A DNA stretch of 19,039 bases from CAZPZZ01 sp964591245 (lineage in GTDB: Bacteria; Acidobacteriota; Vicinamibacteria; Vicinamibacterales; UBA8438). Within the stretch, counting starts at the first letter, position 1. Each line of letters opens with the position of its first letter. The notes under the pieces are model-generated. The model did not search any database. It was not told where the DNA came from and saw only the letters and a program-made list of their open reading frames with translations. Where the stretch lies: positions 1 to 19,039 of the forward strand of contig CAZPZZ010000077.1 in assembly GCA_964591245.1 (NCBI GenBank). Reading direction: 5' to 3'. Position numbers and translations under genes: made by a program. Shown here piece by piece: positions 1-9,111 of the stretch.

Positions 1-56
<56 letters not shown>

Positions 57-204
57 AACTGTGTGCATCGGTCACAACATCGAGTTGCCTCACGAGTAGT
101 CCCTGCCCATTCGTTCGATTTTGCACGCAGGCTCTTCTAGATCTCGCAACGATGTGGTCACGTCGCTGTGATTGCGTATTTCCTCGCCGTGATGTGTGTG
201 TCGG

Positions 205-231
205 TTGAATGTAATACAAATGTATTATATT
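205..231 (+). promoter_or_regulatory. Candidate promoter of the lexA operon
   Basis: A TTGAAT hexamer at 205-210 resembles a -35 element and TATATT at 226-231 resembles a -10 element. The spacing is 15 nt, a little short for a sigma-70 promoter. The inverted repeat at 212-227 lies between and over them, as expected for a repressor operator. With these elements the transcript would start about 2 nt before, or at, the GTG start at 240, giving a nearly leaderless mRNA. No Shine-Dalgarno sequence is visible before that start. This is read by eye and the exact hexamers are uncertain. Confidence 0.4.
212..227. promoter_or_regulatory. Candidate LexA operator (inverted repeat)
   Basis: TAATACAAATGTATTA is a perfect 7-bp inverted repeat (TAATACA / TGTATTA) with a 2-nt spacer, ending 12 nt before the proposed lexA start. 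LexA genes are normally autoregulated through a palindrome in this position. The sequence does not match the E. coli type (CTGT-N8-ACAG) or the Firmicutes/Actinobacteria type (CGAAC-N4-GTTCG), so it would be a different specificity. The palindrome is seen directly; its function is inferred from position and neighbours. Confidence 0.65.
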
Positions 232-239
232 GTTTCCGA

Positions 240-914
240 GTGACCCGATCAGCGTTAGGCCAGACACGGGAGCGGATTTTTCGGTTCGTCCGTGATCGAC
301 TACTCGCCGGTGATCCCCCTACGGTGCGTGAGGTTCAAGAGGTTTTTGGCTTCCGCACACCGCAGACTGCCCGCTATCACCTCGAAAAATTGGTCGCCGA
401 TGGTCGGCTTCTCGTCGCTCGTGGCAAGGCGCGTGGGTATCGTTTGCTCGAGCAGATTGAGCCGTCGAATAAAGTGGCGTGGGCGCCGCTTTTAGGACGT
501 GTGCATGCTGGACCATTAACGACCGCCACTGAAGATCTGGAGGGCTATGTTCCAGTGTCGGCCACTGTATTGAAATCCCTGAGGGGCCGCGGAGTGTCGA
601 GTGGGTCGGAGGGGCCAGAGGTTCCGGGAGTAGAGATCAATAACGAACTGTTTGCACTGAGAGTACGTGGCGAGAGCATGATCGGAGCTGGCATCTTGCC
701 TGGCGACCTCGTCATCGTTCGCCGGCAATCAACCGCCGACTCTGGGACGGTGGTGGTGGCGCTGGTTGACGATGAAGCCACTGTGAAGCGTCTGCGTTTG
801 CGAAGAGGGCGCGTCGAATTACATCCCGAAAATCCTGCGTTCGAGCCGATCGTGCCTGACCACGAAATCACCCTATTGGGCAAGGTTGTTGAAGTGCGCC
901 GCGTGATGGAATGA
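240..914 (+). CDS. lexA: LexA repressor, self-cleaving SOS regulator
   Basis: Transcriptional repressor of the SOS regulon that cleaves itself when stimulated by RecA filaments. With a GTG start at 240 the protein has 224 residues, somewhat longer than the ~200 usual for LexA because of an insertion rich in Gly, Ser and Pro near residues 115-133. An N-terminal winged helix-turn-helix covers roughly residues 5-70 (QEVFGFRTPQTARYHLEKL). The Ala-Gly cleavage bond is at 90-91 (RVHAGPL), the catalytic Ser at 146 (RGESM) and the catalytic Lys at 183 (EATVKRL), all in family order. The longer frame from GTG 168 would add 24 non-LexA residues and place the operator inside the gene, so 240 is preferred. 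It is the first gene of the imuA-imuB-dnaE2 operon, 7 nt upstream of imuA. It may be the cassette-specific LexA of an organism with a second copy; that cannot be judged from this window. Confidence 0.95.
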   Translation: MTRSALGQTRERIFRFVRDRLLAGDPPTVREVQEVFGFRTPQTARYHLEKLVADGRLLVARGKARGYRLLEQIEPSNKVAWAPLLGRVHAGPLTTATEDLEGYVPVSATVLKSLRGRGVSSGSEGPEVPGVEINNELFALRVRGESMIGAGILPGDLVIVRRQSTADSGTVVVALVDDEATVKRLRLRRGRVELHPENPAFEPIVPDHEITLLGKVVEVRRVME

Positions 915-921
915 GAGCGTC

Positions 922-1629
922 ATGGGTGAGGCTGTACGAGCGAGACAATTACTGACCAGACTACGATCGGATGACCGATTGAAGTCTCTGCGTGTTGTCA
1001 GTGCAGGGGCAACACCAGACTCTACTGCACCGCGTACTGCGTGGAGTCTCTCTACTCTGTCTGGTCGATTGACGGAACTCTCAAGCTCTGGTGGGGCGCC
1101 GGCACTCACTCTGGCTTGCTCGATGGTGCTGAGTGCGCAGTACGCTGGCGAGCCGGTGGGGTGGCTCGCCGATGACGAGAGTGTTTTCTTTCCACCTGAT
1201 GTTGCTGCAAGTGGCATCGATCTCGAGGCATTAGTCGTGGTGCGACTGCCGCGTGTCAGTCAATTGCCTCGCGCAGCCGAGCACCTGGCGCGATCAGGAG
1301 CCTTCGGGCTGCTGGTGATCGATCTTGGTGAGACGGCGTATGTACCGGCTCCGATGCAGATGCGCTTGCTGGCGTTGGCCAAGGCTTCCGAACTCGCTGT
1401 GTTGTTTCTGACACGTAAGCGGCGTGACGCAGCGTCGTTGGGTACTCTGGTGTCGTTAAGGGCGGAGGCGCTTTGCACACGTCATGAGAGTGCTGAGCCG
1501 TCTGCTGATCGAGTGCGAGAGGTTGGCATCAGTACCTTCACCTGTCGTGCCCAGATTCTCAAGGATAAGCGCTGCGGCCCCGGGTGGTTTCACGACGAGG
1601 TGTGCCGTGGCCCGGATGGCCTGTGTTGA
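922..1629 (+). CDS. imuA: ImuA, RecA-like translesion synthesis accessory protein
   Basis: Accessory protein of the ImuA-ImuB-DnaE2 mutasome, distantly related to RecA and thought to support lesion bypass with the other two. The 235-residue protein shows the ImuA pattern. A LSGRLTELSSSGGAPALTL segment (about 46-64) sits where RecA has its Walker A loop but lacks GKT/GKS. A Walker-B-like LLVIDLG lies near 130-136. The C-terminus carries the typical FTCRAQILKDKRCGPGW and CRGPDGLC block. ATP binding is therefore doubtful. The gene begins 7 nt after lexA with a weak purine-rich stretch (GAGAG) ahead of the ATG, and its end overlaps the imuB start. Co-transcription with lexA and SOS control are inferred from the spacing and the operator. 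Confidence 0.9.
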   Translation: MGEAVRARQLLTRLRSDDRLKSLRVVSAGATPDSTAPRTAWSLSTLSGRLTELSSSGGAPALTLACSMVLSAQYAGEPVGWLADDESVFFPPDVAASGIDLEALVVVRLPRVSQLPRAAEHLARSGAFGLLVIDLGETAYVPAPMQMRLLALAKASELAVLFLTRKRRDAASLGTLVSLRAEALCTRHESAEPSADRVREVGISTFTCRAQILKDKRCGPGWFHDEVCRGPDGLC

Positions 1630-3133
1630 TGTACCAGCCCTGCCGTTGCAGTTACTGATTCGTCATCATCCAGACTGGAGCGATCGCCCGGTCGCAGTCC
1701 TCGAGAAGGATACCCTCCATGGCGAAATTCTCTGGGTAAACGAGCGAGCACGACGTTCGGGGGTGCTTTCCGGCATGTCGTACGCGACCGGTTTGGCGTT
1801 AGCGAGTGATCTACGGGGGGCCGAGATCGCATCTCATGAGACGGCCGCGGAAGTCGAGGTGATCGCCGAGCATTTGCGAAGTTTTACCCCGAATATCGAG
1901 CCTTCAGATAAGCATCGCGGGGTGTTCTGGTTGGATGCTTCAGGGCTGCAACCTCTCTTTGAGTCGCTGCTGTCGTGGGGGGAACAAGTACAGACAGGTC
2001 TACGAACAATTGGGTTCCGCAGCCGGATTGCAGTGGGGTTCACGCGGTTTGGTACCTATGCGCTTGCTCGGACCAGTCAGAGGGGGGAATCTTCTCGAGT
2101 GCCGAGTGGAGTGAGCGTATTGCAAGACCCTGTCTCCGAGCAGCGCGCTGCGCGGCAGGTGGCGTTGAGCCGACTCTATATCGATCCACAGTTGCGTGAC
2201 GTACTCGACAAGCTTGGAGTGCATACTGTGGGCGCCTTCGTAGATCTACCGTCTGCCGGGATTCGGAAGCGATTTGGCGCCGACGCACAGAAATTCCACC
2301 GTCTAGCGTCTGGTGATCTTGCACTACCGCTTCAGCCTCTTCCGATCGTCGAGTCACTTACCCGGCATCTTGATCTTGACCCGCCGGAAACCGATAGGCG
2401 TCGATTGTTATGTTTCGTTAAGCATGCGCTAGACCCACTCTTTGCCACACTCGCGGCCAGACAGCAGGCGCTGACTGTTCTTGAACTCTGGCTACGCCTG
2501 GAAACCGGGCTCAATGAACCGCGGGCGGAGCAGCGGGAGATCGTTCGCACCGCGGCGCCGACACTTGACAGGCGACAGGTGCTCAACCTGGTGCGGCTCA
2601 GGGTTGAGGGCCGTGCGCTGGTGGCGCCGGTGACGGAAATTGATCTGTGTGTGACGGCGGTGCCGGCGACACGAGAGCAATTGCAGTTGTTCGAGCAGGA
2701 GTCGCGGCGAGATCTCAGGGCCGCTGAACGTGCGGTGGCACGTGTTCGTGCCGAGTTTGGTGAGGGGGTTGTGCTGCGTGCTCGACTTGCAGAGGGACAT
2801 CTTCCGGAGGCGATGTTTGCCTGGGAGCCACTCAAGCACGTTGTGCGCCCGACGCCTCGTCAGGTTGGTAACCGTCCAATGGTTCGTCGCTTCTTGACTC
2901 GGCCTCGTCGGCTTCCGTCACGCCTACGGCATGAGCCGGACGGATGGATGCTGCGCGGCGCGCAGCATGGCCATGTTGTGCAGTGCCATGGCCCCTATGT
3001 TGTGTCGGGGGGGTGGTGGAGAGCTCTGGTGCACCGAGAGTACTACTTCGCCCGGACCCGTGACGATGCGTGGAGCTGGATTTATTACGACCGTCGGCGT
3101 CGCATGTGGTTTCTGCATGGAGAGGTGGAATGA
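1607..3133 (+). CDS. imuB: ImuB, Y-family polymerase-like mutasome scaffold
   Basis: Y-family DNA polymerase homologue that links DnaE2 and ImuA to the beta clamp in SOS mutagenesis. It starts at GTG 1607 (508 residues) with GAGG 6 nt upstream; ATG 1616 is in frame and almost equally likely, and the open frame extends up to 1484. The N-terminal ACVDVPALPLQLL carries the first acidic position (D8). The second acidic motif reads WLDASGL, so Asp110 is kept but the neighbouring catalytic Glu is Ala, suggesting weak or no polymerase activity. QLQLF at 358-362 is a textbook clamp-binding motif just after the little-finger region. The C-terminus (about 464-508, GGWWRALVHREYYF and RRMWFLHGEVE) matches the small domain seen at the end of many ImuB proteins (DUF6504-like). 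Its start overlaps imuA and its stop overlaps dnaE2 through ATGA, so translation is probably coupled. Confidence 0.92.
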   Translation: MARMACVDVPALPLQLLIRHHPDWSDRPVAVLEKDTLHGEILWVNERARRSGVLSGMSYATGLALASDLRGAEIASHETAAEVEVIAEHLRSFTPNIEPSDKHRGVFWLDASGLQPLFESLLSWGEQVQTGLRTIGFRSRIAVGFTRFGTYALARTSQRGESSRVPSGVSVLQDPVSEQRAARQVALSRLYIDPQLRDVLDKLGVHTVGAFVDLPSAGIRKRFGADAQKFHRLASGDLALPLQPLPIVESLTRHLDLDPPETDRRRLLCFVKHALDPLFATLAARQQALTVLELWLRLETGLNEPRAEQREIVRTAAPTLDRRQVLNLVRLRVEGRALVAPVTEIDLCVTAVPATREQLQLFEQESRRDLRAAERAVARVRAEFGEGVVLRARLAEGHLPEAMFAWEPLKHVVRPTPRQVGNRPMVRRFLTRPRRLPSRLRHEPDGWMLRGAQHGHVVQCHGPYVVSGGWWRALVHREYYFARTRDDAWSWIYYDRRRRMWFLHGEVE

Positions 3134-6100
3134 GTAGTTATGTGCCCCTTTGGTGCAAGAGTAACTATTCGTTCCTCGAGGGAGCCTCCCATCCTGATGA
3201 ATTGGTCGAACAGGCTCATGCGATGGGGTTACGAGCTCTTGCCTTAACCGATCGCGATGGAGTGTACGGGGTCGTTCGCGCACATGTACGTGCCCGTGAA
3301 CTGGGGATGCATCTCTTACTCGGTGCCGAGGTGACTCTCCAAGCGGTGGCGACGGAGAAGGTGACAGCATCGGTCATGCAGTCAGGAGGAGATGATCTGT
3401 CTCTGGTGCTGCTAGCCATGAACCGGGATGGTTACGCCAATCTGTGTCGGTTGATTTCCCGTGGGAGGCTTCAGCACGTCAAGGGTGTTTGCCGCGTGGC
3501 TTGTGATGACGTGTGCGCGCATGCTGGAGGATTGATAGCTGTCTGGAGTGCCGCCAGCACTTGGATAACGGAAGTCAGGGCAGATCGGGATTGCGAGATG
3601 CTGGAGCGTTTCAAGGAGGCATTTGGCGATCGGCTTTCGATATTGCTGGCTCGTCACCACCGGGCCGACGACGTGCCTCGTGAAGAATGGGTGCGGACTC
3701 GAGCGCGGCGGATCGGTGTGCCGCTTGTGGCCGGCACCGAGGTGCTCTATCACACATCTGCGCGACGTGACCTACAGGATGTGCTCACTTGTATCCGCCA
3801 CGGTTCGACACTCTTTCAGGCAGGGCGTCTCACCCGTGCTAATGCCGAGCATGACCTCAAAGCGCCGTTTGCTTTTAGCAGGCTCTACGTTGATGCCCAA
3901 GCTGCCGTGGAGCGTTCTGTCGAGATTGCGGCTCGGTGCACCTTTTCGCTCGGTGAGATCCGCTACCGCTATCCCTCGGAACGGCTTCCCGATGGAGCCA
4001 CCTCGTCGACCTGGCTTCGTCAATTGACCGAACGTGGGGCGCGATGGCGTTTCGATGATGTCGTTCCGGCCGTTATATGGGAACAGATCGGCAAGGAACT
4101 CGAGTTGATCGACGAACTCGACTACTGCGGCTATTTCCTCACGATGTGGGAGATCGTGGAATTCTGCCGTCGTCGCGGCATCTTGTGCCAGGGGCGAGGG
4201 TCAGCCGCTAACTCGGCGGTCTGTTATTGCTTGGGTATTACAGCAGTCGACCCGACTCGCGTTGAGTTGCTATTCGAACGATTTCTCTCTCGAGAACGTG
4301 CGGAGCCACCGGATATCGACCTCGACATCACGCACGAGCGCAGGGAAGAGGTTATTCAGTTTGTCTACGAAAAATATGGGCGTACGCATGCCGCGATGGT
4401 GGCCAACGTGGTTCGTTACCGGTCACGGTCGGCGGTTCGTGATGTGGGGAAGGTACTCGGGCTGCCAATGACGGCCGTGGATCGGTTGGCGAAGCGTCTC
4501 CATCACGAAGAGGTGTTGGACCAGCGCGCCGTCGAACAGGACGGCCTCGATGGGGAGAGTTCAGTCCATGTGCACCTGCTGCGACTTGTCGATGAGATCA
4601 GAGATTTTCCACGTCATCTCTCGATTCATCCTGGTGGGTTCCTGCTGGGGCATGAGCCGGTCCATGGCCTGGTGCCGATCGAAAACGCGGCAATGGAAGA
4701 CCGTACGGTTATCCAATGGGACAAGGAGGATCTGGAAACCCTTGGGCTCTTCAAGATTGATTTATTGGGGCTAGGGGCGTTGACTCAGCTCGATCTGTCG
4801 TTCTCATTGTTGGAGCAGCACTACGGGCGTCAGTTGTCGATGGCGACGATCCCGGAAGGCGATGAAGCAACCTACGACATGATTGGTCAGAGTGACACTG
4901 TTGGTGTCTTTCAGATCGAAAGCCGTGCACAAATGGCGATGTTGCCTCGACTCAAGCCACGTAACTATTACGACTTGGTAATTGAGATCTCACTTGTTCG
5001 CCCTGGCCCAATCACGGGGGGCATGGTGCATCCATATCTCAAACGCCGGAGTGGAGAAGAGGAAACCGTCTATCCACACCCCAGTTTGGAGCCGGTGCTA
5101 CGCAAGACTCTGGGGGTTCCCTTGTTCCAGGAGCAGGTGATGCAGTTGGCGATGGTCGCGGCTGATTACACACCTGGTGAAGCAGATCAGCTGCGCCGAG
5201 ACATGGCGGCCTGGCGGCGTACGGGGTGCATCGAGCGGCATCGCGATCGGCTCATTGGTCGGATGATAGCTAAAGGCATTGAGCGGGAATTTGCGCAACG
5301 GGTGTTCGAGCAGATTCGAGGCTTTGGTGAATATGGTTTTCCGGAGAGTCATGCGGCCAGCTTTGCGTTAATTGCGTATGCCACCTCCTGGATTCGATGT
5401 CATTATCCAGACATCTTCACCTGTTCGTTGCTCAATGCCCAGCCGATGGGATTTTATGCGTCGTCGACCATCATTGATGACGCCAAGCGACACGACATCG
5501 AGATTCGGCCGATTGATATCACCTGTAGCGAATGGCAGTGCACCCTTGAGTCACACACCGAACGGTTTGCTGTGCGTATGGGACTGCGGTACATCAAAGG
5601 ACTTTCCGAATCGCGTGACTGGACACGTATCGACGCGGCCCGTCGAGATCGTCCGTTTGTCTCGGTTGACGATGTCGTGGCACGGACTGGTCTTGATGAG
5701 CGGACGTTGAGTCGGCTGGCTGAAGCCGGTGCGCTTGCGGCGGTTCAGCATCAAGGAGGACGTCGCAACGTGCTCTGGCAGGTACGTGGGCTTGCTCGTA
5801 CTCCTACGACCGCATTGTTGGGGGACCCCGTCAGCGATGACACGCCTGTATTTGATGAACTGACTTTGCGGGAATGTGTCGCTTGGGACTATCGCAGTAG
5901 TGCCCACAGTGCTCGGGCGCACCCTCTGGCAACGTTGCGGGAGGCGTTGCGTGCGCGTCGCCTGCCTGATGCACAGACTGTCGGCCAGATGCGTGATGGG
6001 TGTAAAGCCAGGTATGCCGGTCTTGTTATTTGTCGCCAACGTCCAGGGACAGCAGGAGGTGTCGTATTCATGACCCTGGAAGATGAGACCGGATTCGTCA

Positions 6101-6282
6101 ATCTGGTGATCTGGGAAACAGTCTTTGACCAATATGCGTTGATTGCCAAGACGGCGTCGTTTCTTGGCGTGACCGGAAAGATTCAGAGAGCAGATGGCGT
6201 AGTGCATCTTGTGGCTGAAGCACTTTGGCGCCCACAACTCGAGACATATCCAGACCCGGTCTCAAGCCGCAACTTTCATTAA
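3130..6282 (+). CDS. dnaE2: DnaE2 (ImuC) error-prone C-family DNA polymerase
   Basis: Error-prone DNA polymerase III alpha-type subunit that extends DNA past lesions in SOS mutagenesis. The 1050-residue length is normal for DnaE2. A PHP domain begins at residue 7 (WCKSNYSFLEGASHPDELVE, then LALTDRDGVYG). The polymerase motifs follow: GRGSAANS at 355-362, PDIDLDI at 394-400 with the catalytic pair Asp397/Asp399, HPGGF near 500-504, and the third Asp544 in KIDLLGL. A helix-hairpin-helix stretch and an OB-fold (about 960-1035) lie toward the C-terminus, which ends SRNFH, close to the SRDFH ending common in DnaE2. The start is ATG 3130, overlapping the imuB stop in ATGA with a GAGAGG purine stretch upstream; a longer frame from 3070 lies inside imuB. 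All catalytic residues are present, so the enzyme should be active. Confidence 0.95.
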   Translation: MSSYVPLWCKSNYSFLEGASHPDELVEQAHAMGLRALALTDRDGVYGVVRAHVRARELGMHLLLGAEVTLQAVATEKVTASVMQSGGDDLSLVLLAMNRDGYANLCRLISRGRLQHVKGVCRVACDDVCAHAGGLIAVWSAASTWITEVRADRDCEMLERFKEAFGDRLSILLARHHRADDVPREEWVRTRARRIGVPLVAGTEVLYHTSARRDLQDVLTCIRHGSTLFQAGRLTRANAEHDLKAPFAFSRLYVDAQAAVERSVEIAARCTFSLGEIRYRYPSERLPDGATSSTWLRQLTERGARWRFDDVVPAVIWEQIGKELELIDELDYCGYFLTMWEIVEFCRRRGILCQGRGSAANSAVCYCLGITAVDPTRVELLFERFLSRERAEPPDIDLDITHERREEVIQFVYEKYGRTHAAMVANVVRYRSRSAVRDVGKVLGLPMTAVDRLAKRLHHEEVLDQRAVEQDGLDGESSVHVHLLRLVDEIRDFPRHLSIHPGGFLLGHEPVHGLVPIENAAMEDRTVIQWDKEDLETLGLFKIDLLGLGALTQLDLSFSLLEQHYGRQLSMATIPEGDEATYDMIGQSDTVGVFQIESRAQMAMLPRLKPRNYYDLVIEISLVRPGPITGGMVHPYLKRRSGEEETVYPHPSLEPVLRKTLGVPLFQEQVMQLAMVAADYTPGEADQLRRDMAAWRRTGCIERHRDRLIGRMIAKGIEREFAQRVFEQIRGFGEYGFPESHAASFALIAYATSWIRCHYPDIFTCSLLNAQPMGFYASSTIIDDAKRHDIEIRPIDITCSEWQCTLESHTERFAVRMGLRYIKGLSESRDWTRIDAARRDRPFVSVDDVVARTGLDERTLSRLAEAGALAAVQHQGGRRNVLWQVRGLARTPTTALLGDPVSDDTPVFDELTLRECVAWDYRSSAHSARAHPLATLREALRARRLPDAQTVGQMRDGCKARYAGLVICRQRPGTAGGVVFMTLEDETGFVNLVIWETVFDQYALIAKTASFLGVTGKIQRADGVVHLVAEALWRPQLETYPDPVSSRNFH

Positions 6283-6357
6283 TCGAGCGGAGCGAGTCGG
6301 TCTGGTCGATTTACCGCTTGGCGCGCATCTCCGCAAAGCTCTTTCCTGTCGATGTCG

Positions 6358-6373
6358 GGTGGGTGTTCCCACC
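6358..6373. other. Small hairpin between convergent genes
   Basis: GGTGGG TGTT CCCACC is a perfect 6-bp stem with a 4-nt loop. It lies 76 nt after dnaE2 and just beyond the end of the convergent broken DUF5916 gene. No T-tract follows on either strand, so it is a weak terminator candidate at best. It could also be chance in GC-rich DNA. Confidence 0.3.
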
Positions 6374-6386
6374 GTAGCCTGTCTGG

Positions 6387-8877
6387 CTAGAACCGGAGGA
6401 GGCGATTGATCTTCACGACAAATCCTCGGTTCCGAAGCTCGGTATAACGATCAGGCATCAAGGGATCGGTTTCCCGGTCCTCTGTATAAACAACAAAGAG
6501 TTCACTTCCCGGGCGGAACTCCCAACGTAGACGTAGATTGTTGCTGATCGAATTGGATGCGGAGTTATATTGCACCAGGCCGCTGAAGAACATCCGCGGA
6601 GTGAATGTATAAGTCACTCGAGAGACGAGCAGATCGCTTCGGAATTTCCCCTGCGGTGTGTCGCTCCAGTTGACGGATACGGTGGGTTCGATGGACAACT
6701 GGGGCGTGAGTCCGAGTCTGGCGCGACTGAAGCCGATTGAGCGGATGTTTCCGTCAAAGTACTCGCCGACGCGAACCGTGAACATCCCGGAAAAGCGGTG
6801 TTGGGCTCCGAGGAGATAGGTGCCTTCGACGTCTACGAAGCCGTAGCCACCTGGTGAGAACACCACGCCCGGTGCCGGTTCGAACGGTGCCGGGAGAAAT
6901 TCGTAGCTGTCGACCATCGAAATCCCAACCTGGTCACTGCTTTCGAACTCGGTAGAGAACCCCAGCTGCGTCTGTCGAGTCTCAAGGTAACCGCTCTGCA
7001 CGCCGATGATGTAGTTGAAACTTCCCTCGAGTCGGAACTGGCGGACACTGTCCAGGGAACGCGGGCGCGGACTGAAGCGGGCCTCGCCGTAGGACCGTCT
7101 GAAATCGTTGCGGCGCAGGAACCCGAAGTCCGGCCTGAAGTTGTCACCGACCAGCAGGTGTTCGGCTTGCAGGCCATAGCGGTCGCCGTTGTAGATGAAT
7201 TGGCTCTGATAGCTGAGGTCGTCTCCGTTCAGTTCTGGGGTTTCGGTGCGCGCCAGGTATGTCAGCAGGTAGACGTTGTCGTAAAAGGAAAACGTTGCAT
7301 CGCCTCCATAGGGCGGCTTGATCCTGAGCCCAGAGTGGACACGGACCGATTGGTCAAGATGGCGCCGACACTACTACGTCGCGAGATGTCGCGTTTGACC
7401 CTGACAATCGTGAAATTTGTCGCTTTCGCCCCAGAGAGTGGCTCGTCCTCTGTCTGTATGTTAAGGGCGCCGACATCGAATGCCCCGATCTTGCCCGTTA
7501 CGCGTCCCCCGCCCACGATGGGGACAGCGACGCCGTTCTCGAGCCCGATACGTCGTGAGTAGAAAACCGTGGGTGTATTTTCTCCACCCCAGAAGCCACT
7601 GGTCATGTTCCCAAGCTACGCAGTGCGCTTTTTCTCCGGTCAATGCTGACGCCCTTGGCGAAGCCGTCGAAGATGTCATGTCCTTCCAGAAAGAACTCCC
7701 GTTTTTCTGGAAAGAAGAGGTTGAACCGCGTGAGGTTAACTTGTTGCTGGTCCACCTCGACCTGCGCGAAGTCCGTGTTGTAGGTCAGGTCCGCGGTGAG
7801 GTTCTGGGTGATGCCGTACTTGGCATCAAGTCCGACAGCGCCGGTGCTGTCATTTCGGGTCGGTGGGTTGGCGGTGCGGTCTGTGGTGACGCCAGCGATA
7901 CCGTATGGTTTGAGCTCGAAAATAGGACCCGCGTCGGCCGTCTGGACTCCCACCAGTGTGGCATAGTCTGATACTCGAAAAACCGCCGCGCGTCCGGCGG
8001 AGAGGGGGACCGGTGATAAGTACGTCCATTCGTTTTTTAGGCGCTGCGTGCGCCGGAGCTGGATTCCCCACACCTGTGATGGCCCAGGACGGTAGCGTAG
8101 GGACTTGAACGGGATCTCTATCTCGATGGTTCAGCCGGCATGGAATCGGCCGGTGCGCACATCCCATACTGGATTCCAGTCGCCGTTCGGATTGCCTTCG
8201 TTGGTGATGGCAAAGTCGCCGATACCACCGAGCGGATGGGTGAAGAACGCGACGGCGTTGCGTCGGTCGTAGAAGGTATCCAGGAGAACCCAGAAGGTGT
8301 CGTCGTCACGTATTTGCGCCGCGTCGCGCCGCATTTCTCTTGCGATCCACTGGGAGGGTGGGGCGGCGTCCCAGATCCGCGCTCCGACGAAGAGACTCGC
8401 GTCATCGAACATGACCCAGGCCTCGGTGCGTTCGGTGGCCGGTATTCCCTCATTCGGCATTCCCTGAATGAAATCCGCGATTGCGGGAACCTCGCCGTAG
8501 ACTGGTTCGTCGAGGCGACCGTCGAGTTGGAGACCGTCGGGAAGCCGGAACGCCCTGACTGTCGCACGGCCACGGCTGTCGCGTGCCACCGTGGCTGGCG
8601 GTACGGGCGGGGCTGGTCCGTCAATCAACCTCAGCGGGTCAGGGGAGGGCTGGTCTTGCGCCTCCGGGATCATTGCGGCCGGGGGCGCGGTCTTGCTCAC
8701 GTGTTCCGAAGGAGAGGGACGGCTCTGTGCATGGCTCACGCAGACGTTACCGAGCCAGAGTAGGCCGACGCTCGCGAAGAGGGTACGCCATGGCATGCGA
8801 GTGAAACTGGCAAAGAGAGAGACTCCGATGTCGAGTGCCGTGTTCAGGGTCAGCCGTTGAGCGAGTGTGTCGGACAT
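6387..8877 (-). pseudogene. Broken DUF5916 outer-membrane protein with CBM9-like domain
   Basis: Degraded gene for a large secreted/outer-membrane protein, recognised by comparison with the intact paralogue at 16551-18866. Segment A (8877-8131) holds a signal peptide (hydrophobic stretch ending SHAQS; ATG 8796 is an alternative start) and a CBM9-like domain (RLDEPVYGEVPAIADF, TERTEAWVMFDDASLFVGAR). It stops at TGA 8131-8133, where the paralogue has the Trp of GWSAEFAIPF. The same frame then continues as TIEIEIPFKSLRY to 7603, through YNTDFAQVEVDQQQVNL and FNLFFPEKREFFLEG. Between about 7680 and 7607 the frame shifts, and the new one reads NTPTVFYSRRIGLENG. A second shift at about 7310-7325 leads into YLARTETPELNGDD and an open frame to the TAG at 6387-6389, ending KINRLLRF, the barrel-type C-terminus. 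Three lesions argue for decay; sequencing error is possible for the two shifts. Confidence 0.85.
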
Positions 8878-9111
8878 ATTTGGTTACGGTCATGCTACGC
8901 ATTCGTCATTCGCACACGAATCCTGGCTGATGCCAGCGGGCGTGCCAGACACGCTGTGAGGTGGCCAGAGTCCTCGGGACGTGTCTCTGTTTCTGGAAGC
9001 TCGGCGGAGGGGACGGCAGGCGAGAGACCTAGCCGGATGTCTTCACACAGGTGAAACAATGGGGATGCTGGGGGTACGCCCGTGCTGTCGACGCATCGTA
9101 ACAAACCACTT

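Noticed and set aside
168..239. Upstream GTG start for lexA giving 24 extra residues
   Set aside because: The extra residues are not LexA-like and the frame would run through the promoter and operator palindrome.
5551..6237. Minus-strand frame of 228 codons inside dnaE2
   Set aside because: It is fully antisense to conserved dnaE2 sequence and shows no family features.
8131..8133. TGA as a recoded Trp or selenocysteine codon
   Set aside because: lexA, imuA, imuB and other genes here end at TGA and use TGG for Trp, and the same gene has two further frameshifts, so a nonsense mutation is simpler.
8140..8763. Long plus-strand frame of 207 codons opposite the broken DUF5916 gene
   Set aside because: It is antisense to a clearly conserved protein and shows no recognisable domain; it is a shadow of GC-rich coding sequence.
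8940..8954. GCGTG-CCAGA-CACGC hairpin as a terminator for the lipocalin-like gene
   Set aside because: The stem is only 5 bp, lacks a T-tract and is well within chance for GC-rich DNA.
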